Shown: piece by piece, positions 17,815 to 25,763 of the stretch | Layout: each line of letters starts with the position of its first letter | Numbering within the stretch: position 1 is the first letter of the stretch | Origin: Anaerolinea sp. | GTDB taxonomy: Bacteria; Chloroflexota; Anaerolineae; Anaerolineales; Anaerolineaceae | Reading direction: 5' to 3' | Assembly (NCBI GenBank): GCA_013824865.1 | Contig: PNON01000008.1 | Coordinates: 1 to 58,702 of the forward strand | DNA length: 58,702 nucleotides | Notes under the pieces: generated by a model | What the model was told of the DNA's origin: nothing | Seen by the model: the letters and a program-made list of their open reading frames with translations, nothing else | Databases searched by the model: none | Program-made: the position numbers and the translations under genes

Positions 17815-19062
17815 ATGGCAAAGAAGTTCATAGGGTACCAGTGTTCTTTATGCGGTAAATCTTATTCCACTGAAGAGGTTACATATACCTGTCCGCACGA
17901 TGGCGGCAATCTTGATGTCATCCTGGATTATGAGCATATTCAGCTCACTGATGCGCGTGAGCAGATATTGACTTCCCGGGAGCCTTCTCTCTGGCGCTAT
18001 TTGCCACTACTGCCGGTCAACGATCCTGGCGGGTTGGGCACACCTCTTCGCCTGGCTGGCGGGACTCCACTCATGCAGCCAGAAATCCTTGCGCGCGCGT
18101 TGGGTGTAAGCAAATTGTGGGTCAAAGATGAAGGAAAAAATCCAAGCGCCTCTTTCAAAGACCGTGCCAGCGCAGTGGTTGTTGCCCGGGCAAGAGAAAT
18201 AGGGGCAGAAATTGTGGTAACCGCCTCAACCGGGAATGCCGGTGCCGCCCTGGCATGCATGTCGGCTGCCATTGGTCAGCCAGCGATTATTTTTGCGCCC
18301 AAGACCGCTCCACAAGCGAAAGTGGCTCAATTGCTCATCTTTGGTGCGCAGGTCATCCTGGTGGATGGCAATTACGACTCAGCTTTCGACCTGACCATCG
18401 AAGCCTCTAAAGAATTTGGCTGGTATTGCCGAAATACTGGCTTCAATCCATTTACAGTCGAAGGCAAGAAGACTGCGGCGTTTGAGATCTGGGAACATAT
18501 CCTGCTCGGGTATCGCGGAAAGCAACCGCTGATGATTTTTGTTTCTGTCGGGGATGGGAATATAATCTCGGGGTTGCACAAAGGGTTCAAAGATCTGCAA
18601 CAATTAGGTTGGTTGGAAACTATGCCGCGTATCATGGGCGTCCAAAGTTATGGTTCTGCGGCTATATCTAATGCTTTTCACGCTGGCACAGAAGTCATTA
18701 CCCCTGTTTCTGCGACCACCCTCGCGGATAGCATTTCGGTTGACCTGCCGCGGGATGGGGTTCGGGCAGTCAGGGCAGCCCGTCAGACCGGTGGTACATA
18801 CATCAATGTAACTGATGAAGAGATCGTGAAAGCCATAGCCACCCTGGGAAAGACGGGTATTTTTGCCGAGCCAGCTGGTTCCACTGCCTACGCCGGGTTG
18901 GAAAAAGCTGTTCAACAGGGATTGGTTGGTGCAGACGATGAAATTGTTGTGTTAAATACCGGCAGCGGTTTGAAAGATATACGCGCTGCGATGATGGCGG
19001 TTTCTCCAGCGCCAATTATTGAACCGACGATCCGCGAGTTGAAGAAGCACTTGAAACGATAA
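17815..19062 (+). CDS. thrC: Threonine-synthase-like PLP enzyme
   Basis: A 415-residue fold-type II PLP enzyme matching threonine synthase. An N-terminal zinc-ribbon (CSLCGKSY and CPHDGG, residues 9-31) precedes the PLP domain, with the Schiff-base Lys in the segment KNPSASFKDRAS near residue 117 and STGNAGAAL after it. As ThrC it would convert O-phosphohomoserine to threonine. No homoserine-pathway genes are nearby and a regulon palindrome sits in front. It could therefore act instead as an ammonia-lyase, for example on diaminopropionate, in the purine pathway. The family call is firm, the reaction is not. Confidence 0.75.
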   Translation: MAKKFIGYQCSLCGKSYSTEEVTYTCPHDGGNLDVILDYEHIQLTDAREQILTSREPSLWRYLPLLPVNDPGGLGTPLRLAGGTPLMQPEILARALGVSKLWVKDEGKNPSASFKDRASAVVVARAREIGAEIVVTASTGNAGAALACMSAAIGQPAIIFAPKTAPQAKVAQLLIFGAQVILVDGNYDSAFDLTIEASKEFGWYCRNTGFNPFTVEGKKTAAFEIWEHILLGYRGKQPLMIFVSVGDGNIISGLHKGFKDLQQLGWLETMPRIMGVQSYGSAAISNAFHAGTEVITPVSATTLADSISVDLPRDGVRAVRAARQTGGTYINVTDEEIVKAIATLGKTGIFAEPAGSTAYAGLEKAVQQGLVGADDEIVVLNTGSGLKDIRAAMMAVSPAPIIEPTIRELKKHLKR

Positions 19063-19065
19063 AAA

Positions 19066-20007
19066 ATGAAAACACCCAGGTATTCGATTATTGCGCCAGT
19101 TTTTAATGAGGTTGAGAGTCTCCCGGTTCTGATACGCCGTTTATCTGAAGTGATGGATCAAACCGGCGAGACTTGGGAACTCATTCTGGTGGATGATGGT
19201 TCCACCGATGGCTCAACTGACATGATTCGTGAGATGGCAAAAGACGATGCGCATATTCGGCCGGTGATTTTTGTGCGTAATTTCGGACACCAGCTTGCTG
19301 TTACCGCCGGGTTGGACTATTGCCGTGGGGACGCGGTGGTCATTATCGATGCGGACCTGCAAGACCCCCCTGAGGTCATTCTGGAGATGATTACCAGATG
19401 GAATGAAGGTTATGAAGTGGTGTATGCCGTCCGGTCCGAGCGTGAAGGAGAAACCTGGTTTAAACGGACTACAGCGGCAATATTTTACAGGATGATATTC
19501 CGCATAACGGATGTAAAAATACCATTGGATACTGGTGATTTTCGGCTTCTGGATCGCAAGGTTGTAAATGTCATGAACCGGATGAAAGAGAAGCATCGCT
19601 TTTTACGGGGTATGGCTGCCTGGGTTGGGTATAAGCAAATTGGCATCCCTTACAAACGCGCAGCCCGCTTAGCCGGCGTAACAAAATACCCATTTCGAAA
19701 AATGCTTAAGCTAGCCTTAAATGCAATCACCAGCTTCTCTTATTTTCCACTGCAAGTGGCTACATATATTGGGTTTATCTCCGCCGGCATCAGCATCTTG
19801 GCTATCCCGGTGGTTATCGTTGAAAGATTGACAGGTTCCCAGGCTTTCTTTGGCCAGGCTACCACCCTCATAGCTGTATTGTTTTTAGGTGGTGTCCAGC
19901 TGATCTCGCTTGGCATTCTTGGTGAATATGTTGGGCGTATCTACGATGAAGCCAAAGGGCGCCCATTATATATAGTTCGTGAAGAACCATCTGATTTCGA
20001 AAAATAA
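19066..20007 (+). CDS. GT2 glycosyltransferase (DPM1/GtrB-like)
   Basis: A 313-residue glycosyltransferase of family 2. The N-terminal GT-A domain has [19 protein letters not shown] and DADLQDPPE, and [11 protein letters not shown] follows near residue 160. Two transmembrane helices near residues 230-290 anchor it, as in polyprenyl-phosphate glucosyl or mannosyl transferases. It starts 3 nt after the threonine-synthase-like stop and precedes another PLP enzyme, so it is co-transcribed with metabolic genes although no functional link is obvious. Confidence 0.85.
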   Translation: MKTPRYSIIAPVFNEVESLPVLIRRLSEVMDQTGETWELILVDDGSTDGSTDMIREMAKDDAHIRPVIFVRNFGHQLAVTAGLDYCRGDAVVIIDADLQDPPEVILEMITRWNEGYEVVYAVRSEREGETWFKRTTAAIFYRMIFRITDVKIPLDTGDFRLLDRKVVNVMNRMKEKHRFLRGMAAWVGYKQIGIPYKRAARLAGVTKYPFRKMLKLALNAITSFSYFPLQVATYIGFISAGISILAIPVVIVERLTGSQAFFGQATTLIAVLFLGGVQLISLGILGEYVGRIYDEAKGRPLYIVREEPSDFEK

Positions 20008-20030
20008 TTCTACAAAGAGAGGTTGAATAA

Positions 20031-21500
20031 ATGTCCAATAAAATTGATTTAACTGTAAAGAAAGACCGTCTGGAAAGGGCAGTAAAACGCGCAAAAGAAC
20101 AGAATATTATCATTCCAACTTTTGCGCAAATGAAAAACCCGGCATTGATACCAGATAAAGTGAAGAACGACTTAAAGGGTGTTGGTTTATGGGATATCGC
20201 TCCCCGCAACCTGTTCAGGATCACCTGGCATAATGAACCCGTTGTAAAAGGTGGTGGTTTTGGAGGAGTGAATTACCTTGAGCTGCCATCCAGCCTGACA
20301 GGGATAAAAGCACGCATTATCGTCCTGGTTGGTAAATGGTTCCCCACAGGTGCGCATAAAGTCGGAGCTGCTTTTGGCTGCCTGGTGCCACGCCTGGTTA
20401 CTGGTCAATTTGACCCTACTTCTCAAAAAGCAGTCTGGCCATCCACCGGGAACTTCTGCCGCGGAGGTGCATACGACTCAAAGCTCTTAGCCTGTGAATC
20501 TATTGCCATCCTCCCGGAAGGTATGAGTAAGGAAAGATTTGACTGGTTGGCTAAAGTTTCCGGCGAAGTGATTGCTACCCCTGGATCTGAATCGAACGTG
20601 AAAGAGATCTTTGATAAATGCTGGGAGTTAAGAAAATCTGGACAGGACTTGATGATCTTCAACCAGTTCGAAGAATATGGAAACTACCTTTGGCATTATG
20701 AGGTCACCGGTCATGCGATGGAAGAAGTACTCAAAAAGGTCATGGGACCTAAGGATCAATATCGCGGGATGGCTTCGGCGACTGGTTCAGCTGGAACAAT
20801 CGCATCAGGTGATTACATGAAGCAGGTCTTCCCAACTTCCAAGATCGTGGCCAGCGAAGCGCTTCAATGTCCAACCTTGTTGGAAAATGGTTTTGGCTCT
20901 CACCGCATCGAAGGAATTGGCGATAAACATGTCCCATGGATCCATAATTCAAAGAATACTGATATGGTCGTCGCCATTGACGATGAAGCGGTTGTAAATC
21001 TAAGCCGCCTTTTTAATGAACCTGAAGGCCGGAAATATCTGGCCAAGAAGGGAGTGCCAGAGGCTATCATATCCCAATTAGACCTGCTCGGTTTCTCCGG
21101 CATCTCCAATGTCCTCTCAGCAATTAAATTCGCAAAGTATTATGAACTTGGCGAAACTGACATCGTCCTGACTATTTTGACAGATTCAATGGAGCTCTAT
21201 GGAAGCCGGTTAGTAGAAATGCACCAGGAATTTGGTGAATACTCCACATCTGATGCTGCTGAGCATTTTGCGCGGTATCTGATGGGGCAATCTATTGACA
21301 ACCTGACCGAACTTACATATGCTGACCGCCGAAAGATTCATAACCTGAAGTATTTCACCTGGGTGGAACAGCAGGGCAAAGAATACCAAGAGATCATGGA
21401 TATGTGGTATGAACAGGATTATTGGACCGCTGTCCAAAAGCAAGCAAACGAAATTGATGAATTGATTAATGAATTCAATGATCGGGTTGGACTACTTTAA
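20031..21500 (+). CDS. PLP-dependent fold-II enzyme (cysteine-synthase-like, 489 aa)
   Basis: A 489-residue fold-type II PLP protein. KWFPTGAHKVGAAFG near residue 104 carries the candidate Schiff-base Lys, WPSTGNFCRGGAYD is the phosphate/substrate loop, and SATGSAGTIASGDY lies near 245. It is longer than cysteine synthase (about 310 residues), with a roughly 100-residue C-terminal extension. The SD AGAGAGG precedes the ATG and a strong terminator follows. Substrate is unknown. Its place between molybdenum hydroxylase and dihydropyrimidinase genes makes it a candidate for the final ammonia-lyase step that YgeX performs in other purine clusters. Confidence 0.65.
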   Translation: MSNKIDLTVKKDRLERAVKRAKEQNIIIPTFAQMKNPALIPDKVKNDLKGVGLWDIAPRNLFRITWHNEPVVKGGGFGGVNYLELPSSLTGIKARIIVLVGKWFPTGAHKVGAAFGCLVPRLVTGQFDPTSQKAVWPSTGNFCRGGAYDSKLLACESIAILPEGMSKERFDWLAKVSGEVIATPGSESNVKEIFDKCWELRKSGQDLMIFNQFEEYGNYLWHYEVTGHAMEEVLKKVMGPKDQYRGMASATGSAGTIASGDYMKQVFPTSKIVASEALQCPTLLENGFGSHRIEGIGDKHVPWIHNSKNTDMVVAIDDEAVVNLSRLFNEPEGRKYLAKKGVPEAIISQLDLLGFSGISNVLSAIKFAKYYELGETDIVLTILTDSMELYGSRLVEMHQEFGEYSTSDAAEHFARYLMGQSIDNLTELTYADRRKIHNLKYFTWVEQQGKEYQEIMDMWYEQDYWTAVQKQANEIDELINEFNDRVGLL

Positions 21501-21522
21501 AGGTAAAACAACTAGCAATAAG

Positions 21523-21557
21523 AAACATCCCGCAGGCATATACCTGTGGGATGTTTT
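21523..21557 (+). terminator. Terminator after the PLP enzyme gene
   Basis: A 14-bp stem (AAACATCCCGCAGG / CCTGTGGGATGTTT) with one G-T wobble and a 6-nt loop, ending in TTTT. It separates the PLP enzyme from the next gene, whose -10-like TATAAT begins in the tail of this hairpin. Confidence 0.85.
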
Positions 21558-21562
21558 ATAAT
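21557..21562 (+). promoter_or_regulatory. -10-like box of a probably leaderless gene
   Basis: TATAAT ends 6 nt before the ATG at 21569 and no SD lies between, so the mRNA would begin at or near the start codon. No -35 match is visible because the upstream bases form the terminator stem. The same spacing recurs at 38679 and 58661. Confidence 0.45.
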
Positions 21563-21568
21563 AAACAC

Positions 21569-22144
21569 ATGGAACCACTCTCCGGGATACCGCCGACTGC
21601 TCTGGTACTCGTAGCTGTCATGACTTCACCCCGTGACCTTGAAATTGCGCGCCTGTTAGGCTGGTACCGAATCCCCCTGCGCACGGCTCCCAAAGTAGTG
21701 GATGTGGATTATCTGGCATTCTATCAGACGTCCAGTTTTCCTGATGATGAAAAGGGAACGATACGCTACGTGGCTAAAGTTCGCGGGCATGAATTAACCA
21801 CCCGCGGCGAACTATTAAAAGATGAGAAGGACCATCCACGGGCAGCAGAGGAATACTATAAGGTGCAGGTTGGACAGTTAATAAAACTTCCCAGGCCGAT
21901 ATCTGCCTCTAACTGGAAGCGGGTGACTTTCCTGTATACGACTGGAAAAACGTTGATGGAAGCTGTTACCCTCAATGACCTGGTCATTCATAGCGAAGAA
22001 CGTTCGCTGCTATGGAACTCGATGCGGGAACGGCTGGGAGGAGAAAACAGGAAAGAAAACGACCCGGATGAATTAGAATTCTCTGAAGAGCAGCTGCTGG
22101 AGATATTGGGTTACATTGGCCTTCCTCATATCTTGAAACCATAG
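21569..22144 (+). CDS. Conserved-looking protein of unknown function
   Basis: A 191-residue soluble protein I do not recognise. It has no signal peptide or membrane segment. The N-terminal half contains MTSPRDLEIARLLGWYRIPL and a WKRVTFLYTT segment; the acidic C-terminus ends in LLEILGYIGLPHILKP. An in-frame ATG at 21551 lies inside the terminator stem, so 21569 is preferred. It ends 8 nt before the dihydropyrimidinase gene and is likely co-transcribed with it. Function cannot be inferred beyond its association with the purine island. Confidence 0.6.
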   Translation: MEPLSGIPPTALVLVAVMTSPRDLEIARLLGWYRIPLRTAPKVVDVDYLAFYQTSSFPDDEKGTIRYVAKVRGHELTTRGELLKDEKDHPRAAEEYYKVQVGQLIKLPRPISASNWKRVTFLYTTGKTLMEAVTLNDLVIHSEERSLLWNSMRERLGGENRKENDPDELEFSEEQLLEILGYIGLPHILKP

Positions 22145-22152
22145 AGGATAAA

Positions 22153-23571
22153 ATGAAAAAAATCATCAAGAACGGCACACTTATAACCGCCACTGATACC
22201 CTCAAGGCGGATATCCTTGTGGAAGGAGAAGTAATCTGTGATGTAGGTCAGGATATAACTATTTCGGATGCTGAAGTGATCGATGCCACTGGCATGCTGG
22301 TCATGCCCGGCGGTGTCGATCCGCATGTGCACCTCGAACTACCCATGTTCGGCACCGTCTCCTCTGATGACCATTACACCGGTCACCGCGCGGCTGCCTT
22401 CGGAGGCACCACCACCTGTATTGATTTTATCTCACAGGATCATGCCACCCTGGCAGAAGATGTGGCGGCGTGGCACGACAAAGCTGACGCGAAAGCTGCT
22501 ATTGATTTCTCATTTCATATGAATATCACCAGGTTTGATGAGCAGATTGCGGCTGAACTTCCCACCTTGCCTGGGAATGGCATCAGCAGCATTAAAGTCT
22601 TTACAGCCTATAATAACCGTCTAAGGCTGGATGATGGCGGGATCTTCAAGGTGATGCGCATTGCAAGGGAAGCCGGCCTCTTGACCATGGTCCACGCGGA
22701 AAATGGCGACGTAATTGATATCCTGGTAAATGAAGCGCTGGCTGCTGGTCGGACGAAACCCATTGACCATGCCCTCACCCGCCCCGCCTGGGGTGCGGTT
22801 GAAGCCGTGCTGCGCGCTTCTTCGCTGGCGGCTTCAGCGATGGCACCACTTTATATCGTTCACATGAATGTTGCCGGTGAAGTGGATCAGCTCGAATACG
22901 CCCGGCAACATGGCATCCAGGTGATGGGTGAGACATGTCCCCAATATCTATTTTTCACAGATGATCAGCTTGGACAGACCGATGGAGCCAAATGGGTTTG
23001 TTCACCGCCCTTGCGAAAAAATGAGGATAATGTCCGCTTATGGCAAGGAATTCAGAATGGGACGATCCAGGTCATTGGCACCGACCATTGCCCGTTCTTC
23101 TATAACGGTTCAAAATCCATTCTTTTTGAAGGACAAGCGGTGGCCATCCCTGGCAAGGAATTGGGTAGGGGAGATTTCACGAAAATTCCAAATGGCCTTC
23201 CTGGCATCGAAGATCGCTTACCGGTTATGTGGACACACGGCGTACGGACTGGCAGGATCACACCCAACCAATTTGTGGCATTAAACTGCACCAATCCAGC
23301 AAAAATCTTTGGCCTTCATCCGCGCAAAGGTACACTCACCAAAGGCGCAGACGCGGATATTGCCATCTGGGATCCGGATAAAAAAGTGGACTATGGGGTG
23401 GCAGTGGCGCATATGCGTACGGATTACAATCTCTATGAGGGGTGGAAGTTGACAGGTATGCCAGTTACAGTGCTGCTACGCGGTAAAGTAATTGTGGAGA
23501 ATGGCAGCTGGCTGGGCCGCCGTGGTGAGGGTAAATTCATCTACCGATCCACCCACAACCCCATACTTTAG
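22153..23571 (+). CDS. hydA: Dihydropyrimidinase / hydantoinase-type cyclic amidohydrolase
   Basis: A 472-residue cytosolic cyclic amidohydrolase of the D-hydantoinase/dihydropyrimidinase family (HyuA-like). The metal motif GGVDPHVHLE is at about residues 54-62, the carboxylated Lys lies in SSIKVFTAYNN near 151, and IGTDHCPF near 313 contributes the last metal Asp. It hydrolyses a cyclic amide such as dihydrouracil, hydantoin or a purine-derived ring to an N-carbamoyl product. That product type would suit the two transcarbamoylases and carbamate kinase upstream. GAGG precedes the ATG. The next gene starts 3 nt after its stop. Confidence 0.88.
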   Translation: MKKIIKNGTLITATDTLKADILVEGEVICDVGQDITISDAEVIDATGMLVMPGGVDPHVHLELPMFGTVSSDDHYTGHRAAAFGGTTTCIDFISQDHATLAEDVAAWHDKADAKAAIDFSFHMNITRFDEQIAAELPTLPGNGISSIKVFTAYNNRLRLDDGGIFKVMRIAREAGLLTMVHAENGDVIDILVNEALAAGRTKPIDHALTRPAWGAVEAVLRASSLAASAMAPLYIVHMNVAGEVDQLEYARQHGIQVMGETCPQYLFFTDDQLGQTDGAKWVCSPPLRKNEDNVRLWQGIQNGTIQVIGTDHCPFFYNGSKSILFEGQAVAIPGKELGRGDFTKIPNGLPGIEDRLPVMWTHGVRTGRITPNQFVALNCTNPAKIFGLHPRKGTLTKGADADIAIWDPDKKVDYGVAVAHMRTDYNLYEGWKLTGMPVTVLLRGKVIVENGSWLGRRGEGKFIYRSTHNPIL

Positions 23572-23574
23572 TCC

Positions 23575-25173
23575 ATGTTCATAATTGCTCCTTCTGCCTT
23601 ACTTTTTCTAACCTCAGCGGGATTGGTAATCCTGCAAAAGTTCCGTCCACGTTTTAATGCTATCTGGCTGATCGCTGTCATGGGGGTTTTCCTAAGCTGG
23701 ATAACGCTCATCATTCTCCGCTTCCAACTTCCGACTAGTTTCATCATCCTGCCATGGGAAAAAACTGGCTTGTTTGCTTCCTCACCCATGCTGGTGATTG
23801 ATTACTATTCCTGGCCGTATGCGTTTGCTGTGGGTTCTCTTATCTTTGCCATTGTCCTCTCTTCGCCTGTGAATTTACAGACCCGTTCAGAGATCAATGG
23901 TTTAGCTGGAAATCTGGCAATAACCGGTATTAGTTACTTTGCCATCCTGTCCGCAAATCCCGCCACTCTCCTCATCGGTTGGGCTGCCCTGGATATGATT
24001 GAATTGATTGTTTTGTTGCGTAATAACCCCGAATCACTTGTCAATCAGCGGATAATTATTGGTTATATGTCGCGTTTTTTGGGTTTGCTGTTCATTTATT
24101 CGACGTTTATTATGGGAGGCCGGAGTGGAGAGTTATCTACTGGATTTATTAGTCTTTCCTCAGCCATGGGTTTGCCAGTATTACTTGGGATTGTATTGCG
24201 ACTAAGCCCGGTCCCTCTTCATATTCAATTCAATGAGCCAGGCCTCCTCCGCCGCAGTCAAGGGAATATATTACGCTTTATCCCGGCAGCGACCAGCCTG
24301 GTGCTTCTTTCCCGAATTCCGCAAGATACTTTTAAAATTGTTTGGGTGGATGCCATCCGGGTTATGATAATAATGGCAGTATTATATTCTGCCATCAAGT
24401 GGATAAAAGAGGAGGACGAACTTGATTCCCGCCCTTACTGGGTGTTTGGCATTTCTGGCCTGGCAATCCTTTCCACCATTAATGGCAGCCCCAATTCGTC
24501 TGTATCCTGGGGGGTCAGCCTTGTTCTTATTGGTGGAATGATATTCATCCATGCCAGGGTCACTAGTTTTATCAAAGGATTGCTTTTTGCCAGTTTGATT
24601 TTTCTCAGTGGTTTTCCCTACACACCCAATGCCCCTGGTCTTTCTGGATTAATGGGTTCTCCCAGCTTGCTTAATGAGTTGATATGTTTGTTTTTATTTT
24701 TACTGATGCTGCTTGGTTTATTCATCAGGATTAAAAACAAGCAAAAGTTTCCGCAGGATCAGGAGCGTATTAATTACCTTGTTTACCCAATGAGTATCCT
24801 GCTGCTGATATTTACTTACATCATGATTGGCCTGTTCGGCTGGCCGGGGTCGCGCACGATGGGCGCATGGACCGCAATCACACTGGCTGTTGTTCTGGTG
24901 GCGGTGTTCTTATTGACCAGGAAATGGATCTTGCTGGGATTAACTTTCCTGGGTTATCGTTTGACTAAGATCATGATACGGTTCCCGCTATTAAAGAAAT
25001 ATTTGGGAGGTGTCCATCCTCTAGCGTGGATGGCGATGATTATTGCAAACCTGGTTCGATGGATGGGATTTGTGGTAGGCTGGTCTTCATATATTTTCGA
25101 AGGGCGAAGCGGGCTGCTCTGGTCATTGGTTTTTCTTGTGCTGCTGCTGATGGCACTGGGGAATCAGGTGTAA
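23575..25173 (+). CDS. Complex-I/Mrp antiporter-like membrane protein (NuoL/M/N-like, divergent)
   Basis: A 532-residue protein with about 14 hydrophobic segments, resembling proton-conducting subunits of complex I and Mrp antiporters. Glu143 (LDMIEL) corresponds to the TM5 glutamate. At the usual lysine position, seven residues before the His of the PxPLH motif, it has Arg209 (RLSPVPLH). Many intramembrane charges typical of NuoL/M/N are missing. It begins 3 nt after the dihydropyrimidinase stop. Two further membrane genes follow, with no NADH or quinone module. Possibly an ion-translocating or structural membrane complex; unverified. Confidence 0.5.
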   Translation: MFIIAPSALLFLTSAGLVILQKFRPRFNAIWLIAVMGVFLSWITLIILRFQLPTSFIILPWEKTGLFASSPMLVIDYYSWPYAFAVGSLIFAIVLSSPVNLQTRSEINGLAGNLAITGISYFAILSANPATLLIGWAALDMIELIVLLRNNPESLVNQRIIIGYMSRFLGLLFIYSTFIMGGRSGELSTGFISLSSAMGLPVLLGIVLRLSPVPLHIQFNEPGLLRRSQGNILRFIPAATSLVLLSRIPQDTFKIVWVDAIRVMIIMAVLYSAIKWIKEEDELDSRPYWVFGISGLAILSTINGSPNSSVSWGVSLVLIGGMIFIHARVTSFIKGLLFASLIFLSGFPYTPNAPGLSGLMGSPSLLNELICLFLFLLMLLGLFIRIKNKQKFPQDQERINYLVYPMSILLLIFTYIMIGLFGWPGSRTMGAWTAITLAVVLVAVFLLTRKWILLGLTFLGYRLTKIMIRFPLLKKYLGGVHPLAWMAMIIANLVRWMGFVVGWSSYIFEGRSGLLWSLVFLVLLLMALGNQV

Positions 25174-25175
25174 GA

Positions 25176-25763
25176 ATGCCATACGTAGTTCAATTATTAT
25201 GCCTCATCCTCGTGGTGGCTGCCTGCCTTATTGTGGTCATCCGCCCCGGCTGGCGAGTCCTCCTCACAGCCTTGCTTGCATTTTACTTTATTCAGTTTGT
25301 ATTTCTTTTTTATTCAACGACAACTCTGTTTGCGGTTATTAACCTTATTATAGGGTGGATGGCAGCAGGGGTTTTAGGATATTCGAGCCATAGAGCGGGT
25401 CTTGCCGACGAGTCCCATCAGATAATGGCGGGGACGACATTCCGACTGCTCAGTGAATTCTTCTTCATCCTTACCGGTTTTGCACTATCGCGGTCCGCTT
25501 CATACTGGTTGACCAATATACCCTTCATGGCTATCACAGCAGCCTTGATACTAATATTGACCGGAATATTGCTGTTGAATTACTACCATCAATCCTGGCA
25601 GGTGATTTCCAGCCTGTTGGTATTCCTGGCAGGTTTTGAATTAATCTACTACATGTTAGAGTCTTCGTTGTTGGTGGTCATGCTCATAGGTCTGGTGAAA
25701 ATGGCATTTGCGTTTACCGGTTCTTATGTTATCTCACTTCACCGCCAGGATAAATCCTCATGA
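25176..25763 (+). CDS. Small multi-spanning membrane protein
   Basis: A 195-residue protein with about six hydrophobic segments, no signal peptide and no motif I recognise. The ATG at 25176 follows the previous stop by 2 nt; reading from 25026 would add a stretch that is only the shadow of the upstream gene. It overlaps the next gene by 4 bp (ATGA). Size and position between two NuoL/M/N-like proteins suggest the place of a NuoJ/K or MrpC-like small subunit, but sequence similarity is not evident. Confidence 0.55.
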   Translation: MPYVVQLLCLILVVAACLIVVIRPGWRVLLTALLAFYFIQFVFLFYSTTTLFAVINLIIGWMAAGVLGYSSHRAGLADESHQIMAGTTFRLLSEFFFILTGFALSRSASYWLTNIPFMAITAALILILTGILLLNYYHQSWQVISSLLVFLAGFELIYYMLESSLLVVMLIGLVKMAFAFTGSYVISLHRQDKSS

